This document shows, in pieces, positions 1-5,636 of a DNA stretch of 6,887 nt (position 1 is the stretch's first letter; every line of letters begins with the position of its first letter). A model generated the notes under the pieces. That model was given only the letters and a program-made list of their open reading frames with translations. It made no database searches and was not told the origin of the DNA. This DNA is from Treponema sp. (lineage in GTDB: Bacteria > Spirochaetota > Spirochaetia > Treponematales > Treponemataceae). The stretch is from NCBI GenBank assembly GCA_017453705.1, contig JAFTEK010000328.1, positions 1 to 6,887 of the forward strand, read 5' to 3'. Both the position numbers and the translations under genes were made by a program.

Positions 1-623
1 ATGCTGTCATCAATTCCCTTGTAGCGGGCATAACGCCCCATATATACAAAATAAGGCGGCTCCCCCTTGTCGGGAAGACTATCAAAAGAAGCGGCCTCAT
101 GGGCAATTCCGTTGGGAACTATAAAAGTCCGTTTTTCATCAAAACCCAGGGCCAAAAGGTCATCCTTGGTGGACTTGGAAACAGTCACAGTAAAGTCGTG
201 CCTGTGCAGCCTAAGCCATGAGCTTTCGCAGACCCGTCCAATAAAACTAAGAGGCCAGCCCGCCTGTACATGCCATATCTCCCGCGTCAGCTGGTGTATA
301 AGAAAAATCCTCTTGGCTCTTTCGACATAAAGGGGGGAAAAGAACTGGTGGGTGTTGCATTGATCCACAACGTATGTGAAACGCCTTCGATGGGACAAAT
401 AAAAACAAGCCGCATGGAAAATGACAGTTATGACGTTGCCCCTTCTCAAGTAAAGAACACCGTCCAACAATTCCCTTTCAGCCAATCCCATAGTCCTTGG
501 GGAAAAATGCACAATCCTGTGACCTTTTGAGACAAGTCCCTTTATGAGTTCATGGGTATAGACTTCCGCCCCTCCGCGCTTAGGATTCTTTATGTCCCTC
601 CAGGACAGAAAAAGAAAGGTCAT
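1..623 (-). CDS. GT4-family glycosyltransferase, 3' part outside window
   Basis: The first 207 codons are visible; the rest continues past the left edge. The protein would transfer a sugar from a nucleotide-sugar donor, probably at the cytoplasmic membrane face for a surface glycan or glycolipid; donor and acceptor cannot be read. It begins with a Rossmann strand and the GT4 pattern NPKRGGAEVYTHEL (residues 13-26). Next come VVDQCNTHQFFSP (85-97) and HQLTREIW (110-117), both typical of one GT4 subgroup. TVTVSKSTKDDLLALGF (145-161) and IVPNGI (168-173) close the N-terminal domain, and YFVYMGRYARYKGID (191-205) opens the donor-binding domain. ATG at 623 is the only sensible start: the TGA of the preceding tatD gene is in the same frame five codons upstream. 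AAGG lies only 2 bases before the ATG, an unusually short Shine-Dalgarno spacing. It is 15 bases downstream of tatD and probably cotranscribed. The fold is near certain, the substrate unknown. Confidence 0.9.
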   Translation of the reverse strand, partial: MTFLFLSWRDIKNPKRGGAEVYTHELIKGLVSKGHRIVHFSPRTMGLAERELLDGVLYLRRGNVITVIFHAACFYLSHRRRFTYVVDQCNTHQFFSPLYVERAKRIFLIHQLTREIWHVQAGWPLSFIGRVCESSWLRLHRHDFTVTVSKSTKDDLLALGFDEKRTFIVPNGIAHEAASFDSLPDKGEPPYFVYMGRYARYKGIDDS

Positions 624-638
624 GTCCTTAAGACTATA

Positions 639-1532
639 TCATAAAGCTGGGATTGTGAAAAGCGACTTGCAGTTGTCATCCACAATACGGCTCAGTTCTT
701 CGACAGACACCCCTCGGATTTTCGCGATAAACTCATAAGTGTGGCTTATCAAAAGAGGAGTGTTGACCTGGCCGCGGCAGGGAACAGGGGCCAGATATGG
801 CGCATCCGTTTCCAAAAGCAGGCGGTCATCCGGGATATAGCGGACAAGGGCCTCCATCTGCTCCATGAGCCTCTTCTTGGTATAGGTGACTGCCCCTCCA
901 AGGGCTATATGCCAGCCCCTGTCCAAGAAAGCCCTTGCCTCGTCCATTCCATAGGAATAACAGTGGATTATTCCCTTGTGCCAGCCCACTTCGTCAATGC
1001 AGGCAAGCGTTCCGTCAAAAGCCTCCCTGGAATGTACGATTACAGGCAGGGAGAGACTTTTAGCCAGCTCCAGCTGCAGCATGAACAACTCTGCCTCGCC
1101 CTTGTACAAAGCCTCGTCCCAACCATTCGAGCTGCGCGCATCCACACCGGACGGATTCCAGTGATGATCCAGCCCGCACTCCCCCACAGCCACCAGACGG
1201 GCAGCATGGGCATGATTCCCCAGCCCCTCCTGAATATACATAGACAGTTCCTTTACCTGCTCATGCCGGTGGCGTATCGCTTCCTCTGCAGGCCATATTC
1301 CGGCGGAAAAACAGAGCATGGAACGAGCCTTAGACCGGACATCCTTAGAATCCAGCAAATCCAGACAGGCAGCTGCTTCCTTAATGCGGACTGGAAAATC
1401 ATCGCTTTTTGTGCCTATGTCAAGAGCAAAGAAACAATCATTTGCAACTAAATCAGCAAGAAGGCCTGCCCCCCAAGGCAGCCCGAACTTTTCTACAAGA
1501 TAATGGAAGTGAAAATGCGTATCAGAATACAT
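639..1532 (-). CDS. tatD: TatD-family metal-dependent hydrolase (probable DNase)
   Basis: A 297-residue TIM-barrel amidohydrolase of the TatD/YcfH family. Characterised members are metal-dependent 3'-5' exonucleases linked to DNA repair or degradation, in the cytoplasm. The metal ligands are all visible: D-T-H-x-H at residues 4-8 (His6, His8), Glu118 in VGECGLD, His167 in VIVHSRE, His190 in GIIHCYS, and Asp243 in LLETDAPYL. The C-terminal part with RGQVNTP and a late VDDNCKSLF stretch also fits the family. Length is slightly above the usual 255-270, with extra residues before Glu118 and around residues 125-140. A longer reading frame starts at a GTG (1562), but that codon lies inside the tRNA acceptor stem, so I chose ATG 1532. 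No Shine-Dalgarno sequence precedes it. The gene lies 20 bases after tRNA-Leu and 15 before the glycosyltransferase. The family is sure; which TatD subgroup is not. Confidence 0.93.
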   Translation of the reverse strand: MYSDTHFHFHYLVEKFGLPWGAGLLADLVANDCFFALDIGTKSDDFPVRIKEAAACLDLLDSKDVRSKARSMLCFSAGIWPAEEAIRHRHEQVKELSMYIQEGLGNHAHAARLVAVGECGLDHHWNPSGVDARSSNGWDEALYKGEAELFMLQLELAKSLSLPVIVHSREAFDGTLACIDEVGWHKGIIHCYSYGMDEARAFLDRGWHIALGGAVTYTKKRLMEQMEALVRYIPDDRLLLETDAPYLAPVPCRGQVNTPLLISHTYEFIAKIRGVSVEELSRIVDDNCKSLFTIPAL

Positions 1533-1552
1533 GGTGAAATCTGCTAAAAGCT

Positions 1553-1638
1553 TGCCGGGCACCGGAATCGAACCGGCACGGCTGTTGCCAGCCGAGGAAT
1601 TTTAAGTCCCTTGTGTCTACCAATTCCACCAGCCCGGC
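1553..1638 (-). tRNA. tRNA-Leu (anticodon UAA)
   Basis: An 86-base class II tRNA. The acceptor stem GCCGGGC / GCCCGGC pairs perfectly, with discriminator A at 1553. The D-arm contains TGGTGGAATTGGTAGACA, as in other bacterial tRNA-Leu. The anticodon stem AGGGA / TTCCT (one G-U pair) encloses the loop CTTAAAA, giving anticodon TAA. A long variable arm (CGGCT / AGCCG) follows, then the T-arm with loop TTCGATT. The 3' CCA is not encoded, so it must be added by the nucleotidyltransferase. It decodes UUA and, by wobble, UUG. It has its own promoter at 1653-1681, and tatD starts 20 bases beyond its 3' end. Confidence 0.97.
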
Positions 1639-1652
1639 GGATAACAAGCAAA

Positions 1653-1681
1653 AATATACAGCTTTTTTTGAGATATTGCAA
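1653..1681 (-). promoter_or_regulatory. Sigma-70-type promoter for tRNA-Leu
   Basis: On the minus strand TTGCAA (1681-1676) and TATATT (1658-1653) are separated by exactly 17 bases. The expected start is near 1646, giving an 8-base leader before the tRNA 5' end. It is close to consensus in both boxes. The -35 box overlaps one arm of an imperfect inverted repeat (1678-1699, GCAGGCT / AGCCTTGC) that follows the preceding gene. It may also drive tatD and the glycosyltransferase, since no other promoter is evident in the 20 bases between tRNA and tatD. Confidence 0.65.
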
Positions 1682-1705
1682 GGCTATATTTGAGCCTGCC
1701 GCATT

Positions 1706-2269
1706 TTACCTTACCCGGCTGTACAGGCCGGCGAGCTCATCGCGCCATGCGGGTCTGGAGTCCTTGTCCTCCCATTCGATTATCTTTTTTATCGTGAAAT
1801 GCCTCATGTCATGTATGTTGGCAAACTGCAGCACACCAAACCTGCCCTGCCCTATGTATGTGAGCCTTTCGTTGTCTGCAATCTTCTCTTTCTCACTCAA
1901 TGCAGCCAGGGCACAGTCAAAGTGCATGGGGCTTCCATCCTCCCTGCTCATCAAGGCACTGCCAACATCTGCTATAGGGAGAGCGCACCTGGGGCACAAA
2001 GGCTTTTCCCCACCCTTGTAGGAGCGGATGGCCTCGTCCTCCTCATGAAGCTGGTCGGCAGGCAATGTGTAGCTGGAACGGAAACTGCTCTTCTTAAACA
2101 GCGGCTCGGCATAGCGGGAGTCCTTTTTCTTGGAAGAACGGGAAGCCGCCCCCGATTCCCTCCTTGATCTGGACTCGGCACGAGGATGCTTTGGCGCAAG
2201 AACCTGCCGGCTAGATGACCCACGGCTGGAAAAGCCACGACCAGACCTGAACCTTCTTTCACTACTCAT
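1706..2269 (-). CDS. Ser/Arg-rich basic protein with CxxC-HxxC probable zinc site
   Basis: A 187-residue protein of unknown function. About the first 65 residues are low-complexity and very rich in Ser, Arg and Lys (SSRGSSSR, SRSRRESGAASRSSKKK), predicted disordered and strongly basic. A compact domain follows: LCPRC (Cys92, Cys95) and MHFDC (His116, Cys119) look like one zinc-binding knuckle. Then come RLTYIGQGRFGVLQF, which looks like a short beta hairpin, and a charged C-terminal segment FTIKKIIEWEDKDSRPAWRDEL. No signal peptide or membrane segment is visible. A basic disordered tail plus a zinc knuckle would suit nucleic-acid or ribosome binding, but that is inference. An ATG three codons upstream (2278) shares bases with the -10 box of the promoter at 2277-2305 and would lie upstream of the predicted RNA start, so ATG 2269 is preferred. 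Neither ATG has a Shine-Dalgarno sequence. The gene has its own promoter and is followed by tRNA-Leu. Confidence 0.8.
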   Translation of the reverse strand: MSSERRFRSGRGFSSRGSSSRQVLAPKHPRAESRSRRESGAASRSSKKKDSRYAEPLFKKSSFRSSYTLPADQLHEEDEAIRSYKGGEKPLCPRCALPIADVGSALMSREDGSPMHFDCALAALSEKEKIADNERLTYIGQGRFGVLQFANIHDMRHFTIKKIIEWEDKDSRPAWRDELAGLYSRVR

Positions 2270-2276
2270 GTATGGC

Positions 2277-2305
2277 ATTATAGGTCATCTGCAAGAACTT
2301 GACAA
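2277..2305 (-). promoter_or_regulatory. Near-consensus sigma-70 promoter for the Ser/Arg-rich gene
   Basis: On the minus strand TTGTCA (2305-2300) and a perfect TATAAT (2282-2277) have a 17-base spacer. The last two bases of the -10 box are part of the upstream candidate ATG (2278). Counting seven bases from the end of the -10 box puts the RNA start at about 2271-2269, at or within two bases of the ATG at 2269. The promoter therefore predicts a leaderless mRNA and decides the start codon. Confidence 0.75.
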
Positions 2306-2326
2306 GAGCCGCCTAATAGCCTTATG

Positions 2327-2533
2327 TCACATGAAACGCTCTGCGCTCCGCTCTGACATAGGCGGTCTCTCCACAATCTTACTGCTTACGACCGTGGCAA
2401 TGCGGTCTACGGCGTTATCCACATAGTCAGTGTCCATAATCTTCTGCTTAAGCTCCGTGATACGCATTGCAATCGCAGCGCTGGAACACTTCCCAGAAGC
2501 CGAGCCTTGTGCTCTTTTTTTTGTAATCGGCAT
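2327..2533 (-). CDS. Small hypothetical protein, possibly FlgM-like
   Basis: A 68-residue cytoplasmic protein. The reading frame is open up to 2656, but ATG 2533 has a good Shine-Dalgarno (GGAG, 8-base spacing) and the upstream part reads like untranslated leader. The first ~20 residues are basic and probably flexible (PITKKRAQGSASGK). Residues 23-50 form a likely helical pair: MRITELKQKIMDTDYVDNAVDRIATVV contains the pattern (I/V)xELKxxI…YVxxAVxRIA. This vaguely recalls the C-terminal sigma-binding helices of the anti-sigma-28 factor FlgM. The resemblance is by eye only and not enough for a gene symbol. A motif shared with the upstream region of the TPR gene lies about 90 bases before the start. 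The next gene has its own promoter in the 57-base gap downstream. That this is a real gene is fairly likely; its role is open. Confidence 0.6.
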   Translation of the reverse strand: MPITKKRAQGSASGKCSSAAIAMRITELKQKIMDTDYVDNAVDRIATVVSSKIVERPPMSERSAERFM

Positions 2534-2622
2534 TTTTGTTACTCCGCGAAACTTTTGAGTACGAACAGGTTCTATCCCACTGACATCCAAAAGAGAGAAC
2601 GCAAACCTCATTTGCTCGCAAT

Positions 2623-2643
2623 TATATTTTCGACTTTTCAAGG
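2623..2643 (-). promoter_or_regulatory. Shared upstream motif, copy 1 (candidate promoter element)
   Basis: The minus strand reads CCTTGAAAAGTCGAAAA followed by TATA. It matches copy 2 at 5586-5605 with one substitution and one single-base insertion over about 21 positions. The core GTCGAAAA (2634-2627) matches 6 of 8 positions of the sigma-28 -10 consensus GCCGATAA, with TTAA 15 bases upstream as a poor -35. If it is a promoter, the leader of the 68-residue gene would be close to 90 bases. Assignment to a sigma factor is speculative; the sequence match is directly visible. Confidence 0.4.
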
Positions 2644-2721
2644 GGAAAATTAACACGATATTTTAAACTTGGCGCAAATATTTACACGACAATCTTTTAT
2701 TATATAAAGAGATACAACTCC

Positions 2722-2740
2722 AGCTCCCTACAAGGGAGCT
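2722..2740 (-). terminator. Perfect 8-bp hairpin after the TPR/NHL/VWA gene (candidate terminator)
   Basis: Inverted repeat AGCTCCCT / AGGGAGCT with a 3-base loop, 57 bases after the stop of the large gene. On the minus strand it is followed by GGAGTTGTATCTCTTTATAT, which is T-rich but not a clean U-run, so it would be a weak intrinsic terminator. It may instead protect the mRNA 3' end. No T-run follows on the plus strand. Confidence 0.4.
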
Positions 2741-2796
2741 ATCCTGGACAAAAGCAGGAGAGGAGTAAAGAAAGATTTTGTGAAAGTCAGTAAAGC

Positions 2797-4857
2797 TTAC
2801 TGGAGGGGGGCAAAGTAGCCCGTCTCGTCCCTTCCAGAACGGCTCAGCAGGTATGCCTCGACTTCGACAGGAAGGTAGCGGCGGCCAAAATCCGTGCTCA
2901 AGGAAGATGTGTAAGTCAAAATGTACACCCCGGATGGTATGGCCAGAATGTCCTTCATGACAGAGGAAAGACCCTCAGGACGGTAGACATAGTAGCTCTC
3001 TCCCATCGTGTTGTCGGTGATGTAGCCTATTTCCGCCGCAGGAGCCGCGTTGTTCATCAGTATCGTATTGAAAGAGACGGAATTGTTGTTCATAAAGGCC
3101 GCAAGGTCGGAAAGCGAGTAGTTGTTGAACGCCACATCGCTGACCTCACCTGAGCTTATGTAAATTATAGCCCTCTTCTTCTCGGCGTTGACCAGTCCAT
3201 TTGCAGCAAGCCTCATTGCCAAATCTATGGCACAGTTGGATGCATAAGGCTCTTTCAGGGCACGCACAGAGAAATTGGACAAATCCGCCGGGGAACCTGT
3301 AAACTCAGGAGTGGGAACACTGGATGCGCTCACTATCTGGACAGATCCCTTGCCTTCCATAGAAGCAGCAATCTCACGCACAGCGGTATTCACCTGTTCC
3401 TCGTAATCCCTCATGGCATAGGAACGATCGATTATCATAGTGACATCAGCAAAGGTGTTGTTGTTCGCGCTGCCCACCAACTGCATACCCGACACAGGCC
3501 TCTTGCCCTCTGTAATAAGGAAGTTCCCCTCGCCCAGGCCGACTATAGGCTGTCTCTTGCGGTTCTCCACCTTAAGCTCAAGGGTCACTTTCGGGAAGGA
3601 GTCGGAATGAACCCTCTCTATCTGCACAAAGAAGCCGCCTATGAGTTCCGACATCTTGGACATGACGTATATCTCATTAGCTTTGAAATCTGTGACTATC
3701 AAATTTCCGTTCCTGTCAGGAACTGCACTGGTAATCTGGGTCTTTCCGTTTCCGCTGCTTGCATTCTCAAACACAGCCCCCGTGTATACGTCCACGGTCA
3801 AAACCCTGTTCAAGTCGGCAATAATAAGGTAGTTGCCCCAGCACTTCATGGCCTCGGCCTTCTTGAGCGTCCCTTCTTCCACAAGTATTCCCTTGTAGTT
3901 GCCCGACCTGTCAAACTCGTAAACACCACCCCTCACGCTGTCGGCGACAAAAACCCTGTCCTGCCAGACGGCGATTCCTGTCGGGGACTTAAAGCCTGCG
4001 AACTCATCGTCTTTTTTTCCGAAAGAGAACAAGCCGTTGCCGTCCTGATCAAAAACAACCACCCTGTAGTTGCCGTAGTCCGTCACATATATGTTGCCCT
4101 GGCTGTCCTCCGCCAGATACTGGGGGCCGATCAGCTCGCCCACTCCCCTTCCCTTTTTGCCCATGTGCTTAACGAGCTTACCCGTGGGCTCCAGCTCGGA
4201 AAGCCTGTTGCCCGCGCACTCGCTCACAAGCAGGTGGCCGCTAGAAAGCCTGATTATGTCCATGGGCCTGTCAAAGCCTTCCAGTCCGCGCACCCTGTCC
4301 AGCACCACACCGTTTACGTCATAGTGCAAAAGCTCGTTGGATCCGTAGGCCACAACCCAGATGGAACCATCGGGATTAGGAAGTGAAGAAATAGGATGGC
4401 TGTATATCAGGGTCTTGCCGTTAACATTGGAATAGCTCCCCGCCTCCGTATAACGCTGAGTAAAGCCATACTCAGTGTCCGTCACACGCCTGTCGCCCAC
4501 AATCTCAATCTTGTTGGGGAGCAAAAGCCCGCCCCAGTCCTGCTGGCGCGCCATATCCCACTGCCTTAAGGCCTCGCCTTCCACGCCAGCCATATAATAA
4601 GACTTGCCAAGCCACTCCAGTATACGGTTCTCGCCCGGCAAGTATGAAAGAGCCTTCTCAAACTCAAGGATAGCCTCGTTGTAGTTGCCCCGGTAGTAGC
4701 TATGGACTCCCAGCCTGAACTCCTCCTCGGCAAAGCCCGCCTCGGAACTACGCTCGCCCTGGCCTTCCTCACGGAAAGAGTCAACAAGATTGCCCTGTGA
4801 AGATGCAAAGATAGATACAAGAGCTAGTGAAAATACAGCGATTATGGTCTTTTTCAT
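2797..4857 (-). CDS. Exported TPR / NHL-repeat / VWA-like protein
   Basis: A 686-residue protein with a signal peptide (MKK, hydrophobic to about residue 18, likely cleavage near FASS at 18-21). There is no lipobox Cys, so it is probably soluble in the periplasm or secreted. In order: a TPR pair at about 44-106 (GVHSYYRGNYNEAILEFEKAL); an NHL-type beta-propeller at about 155-400, with repeats such as GPQYLAEDSQGNIYVTDYGNYRVVVFD and SPTGIAVWQDRVFVADS; an Ig-like linker at 410-460 (VENRKRQPIVGLGEGNFLITE), as often found before VWA domains; and a VWA-like domain at about 468-640. The MIDAS is degraded: DRSYA (477-481) instead of DxSxS, Cys542 where Thr is usual, and SSG (568-570) instead of the usual Asp-Gly. 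Metal-dependent ligand binding is therefore unlikely. The start overlaps the stop of the upstream TPR gene (ATGA), with AGGA 5 bases before the ATG. Likely a scaffold in the cell envelope; ligand unknown. Confidence 0.92.
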   Translation of the reverse strand: MKKTIIAVFSLALVSIFASSQGNLVDSFREEGQGERSSEAGFAEEEFRLGVHSYYRGNYNEAILEFEKALSYLPGENRILEWLGKSYYMAGVEGEALRQWDMARQQDWGGLLLPNKIEIVGDRRVTDTEYGFTQRYTEAGSYSNVNGKTLIYSHPISSLPNPDGSIWVVAYGSNELLHYDVNGVVLDRVRGLEGFDRPMDIIRLSSGHLLVSECAGNRLSELEPTGKLVKHMGKKGRGVGELIGPQYLAEDSQGNIYVTDYGNYRVVVFDQDGNGLFSFGKKDDEFAGFKSPTGIAVWQDRVFVADSVRGGVYEFDRSGNYKGILVEEGTLKKAEAMKCWGNYLIIADLNRVLTVDVYTGAVFENASSGNGKTQITSAVPDRNGNLIVTDFKANEIYVMSKMSELIGGFFVQIERVHSDSFPKVTLELKVENRKRQPIVGLGEGNFLITEGKRPVSGMQLVGSANNNTFADVTMIIDRSYAMRDYEEQVNTAVREIAASMEGKGSVQIVSASSVPTPEFTGSPADLSNFSVRALKEPYASNCAIDLAMRLAANGLVNAEKKRAIIYISSGEVSDVAFNNYSLSDLAAFMNNNSVSFNTILMNNAAPAAEIGYITDNTMGESYYVYRPEGLSSVMKDILAIPSGVYILTYTSSLSTDFGRRYLPVEVEAYLLSRSGRDETGYFAPLQ

Positions 4858-5558
4858 TTTTTTCCTTCCATTTCCAAAGTTTCCTGCAGGTGCTCCGCTA
4901 TAAGCTCGTTGTCCTTGTCCAGCTGGCTGGCCTGCATCAAGTATCTCTTGGCCTCTGTATAAAGGCCCATCTTATAGTAAACCCAGCCCACGCTGTCCAT
5001 GCAAGCCGGACTAGACGGAGCCAGTGCCAAAGCCCTCTTGCAGTAGTTCAAGGCCTTGACCAAATCCTTTTCCTCGTTGGCCAGCACGTAGCCCAATCCG
5101 TTGAGGGCGGTTGGGTTCTCCTCGTCCTCAGCGAGAGCCTTCTTGTAATAATCAATGCAGCCGTCAACATCATCTTCCTGCCAAGCTATATAGGCAAGAG
5201 AAGCATAAGCGGAAGCCTTCATATAGCCAAGCTCTATCAGCTTGTTCAGCTCAAAATCCGCCAGCTTGTGGCGACCTGTCTGGCAGTATATCACAGCAAG
5301 CAGGTAACGGCACTGGAGGACACGCTTGACCCCCATCTCATCGCTGTCAGCCCCCTCTGCGGTGACAACCTGCTCCAGGTACAGGAGTGCGTCATCATAA
5401 CGCTTCAGCTTGGCATAGCAAAGGCCGGCGTAATAGGCAACTTCTATGGAATTTACATAAGCGTCAGATGGAAGGGAGAGAAAAAAGGAAAGCGCGTCCG
5501 CATAGTTCTTTTGTTTATAGAGGGAGATTCCTTCCTCAAGGCCTTTGTTTTCGTCCAT
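4854..5558 (-). CDS. Cytoplasmic TPR-repeat protein
   Basis: A 234-residue protein made almost entirely of about six tetratricopeptide repeats, at roughly residues 4-34, 38-70, 78-112, 113-146, 147-181 and 182-215. Typical signatures are AYYAGLCYAKLKRYDDALLYLEQ, ALNGLGYVLANEEKDLVKALNYCKRALALAP and SVGWVYYKMGLYTEAKRYL. There is no signal peptide or membrane segment, so it should be cytoplasmic and act by binding other proteins; partners cannot be read. The start at ATG 5558 is firm: Shine-Dalgarno AGGAAG sits 5 bases upstream, and an in-frame TGA occurs just five codons before the ATG. Its stop overlaps the start of the exported TPR/NHL/VWA gene by 4 bases, implying translational coupling and probably a shared process, though the two products are in different compartments. 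A candidate promoter motif lies 28 bases upstream. Confidence 0.93.
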   Translation of the reverse strand: MDENKGLEEGISLYKQKNYADALSFFLSLPSDAYVNSIEVAYYAGLCYAKLKRYDDALLYLEQVVTAEGADSDEMGVKRVLQCRYLLAVIYCQTGRHKLADFELNKLIELGYMKASAYASLAYIAWQEDDVDGCIDYYKKALAEDEENPTALNGLGYVLANEEKDLVKALNYCKRALALAPSSPACMDSVGWVYYKMGLYTEAKRYLMQASQLDKDNELIAEHLQETLEMEGKK

Positions 5559-5585
5559 GCTTACTTCCTGTCAGGGTTATTCTCT

Positions 5586-5605
5586 CCTATATTTCGACAT
5601 TTCAA
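5586..5605 (-). promoter_or_regulatory. Shared upstream motif, copy 2 (candidate promoter element)
   Basis: The minus strand reads CCTTGAAATGTCGAAA followed by TATA, nearly identical to copy 1 at 2623-2643. GTCGAAAT (5596-5589) resembles a sigma-28 -10 box, with TAAA 16 bases upstream. A start near 5582 would give a leader of about 24 bases containing the AGGAAG ribosome site, which is well placed for the TPR gene. Read as sigma-70 instead, TTGAAA with GAATAA at 17 bases is a poor match. The motif lies in the 78-base gap after the galactokinase-like gene. Confidence 0.45.
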
Positions 5606-5636
5606 GGCTTGATGTTTAGGGAAGGAAGGGACAAAC

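Noticed and set aside
361..430. Apparent frameshift in the glycosyltransferase
   Set aside because: Careful re-reading shows the GGNxxTV-like segment continues in the same frame into VVDQCNTHQFF; the gene is intact in the window.
741..1451. 236-codon open frame on the plus strand
   Set aside because: It is antisense to tatD, which carries all metal-ligand motifs; no support for a real plus-strand gene.
1533..1562. Ten-codon upstream extension of tatD starting at GTG 1562
   Set aside because: The GTG is inside the acceptor stem of tRNA-Leu, and TatD proteins normally begin just before the DTHxH motif, so ATG 1532 is better.
1678..1699. Imperfect hairpin after the Ser/Arg-rich gene as a terminator
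   Set aside because: Arms pair with a bulged base and no T-run follows on either strand; it overlaps the tRNA promoter -35 box, so I do not call it a terminator.
2534..2656. 41-codon upstream extension of the small 68-residue gene
   Set aside because: ATG 2533 has GGAG at proper spacing, while the extension overlaps the shared upstream motif and has no protein-like character or ribosome site.
2788..2802. 6-bp inverted repeat (CAGTAA / TTACTG) over the stop codon of the large gene
   Set aside because: Short, AT-rich, with no T-run after it; expected by chance.
3607..4386. 259-codon open frame on the plus strand
   Set aside because: It lies wholly inside the NHL part of the large minus-strand gene, shows no recognisable domain, and has no promoter or ribosome site; it is an antisense shadow.
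4827..5612. 261-codon open frame on the plus strand
   Set aside because: It is antisense to the TPR gene, whose repeats are unmistakable; the plus-strand translation has no family features.
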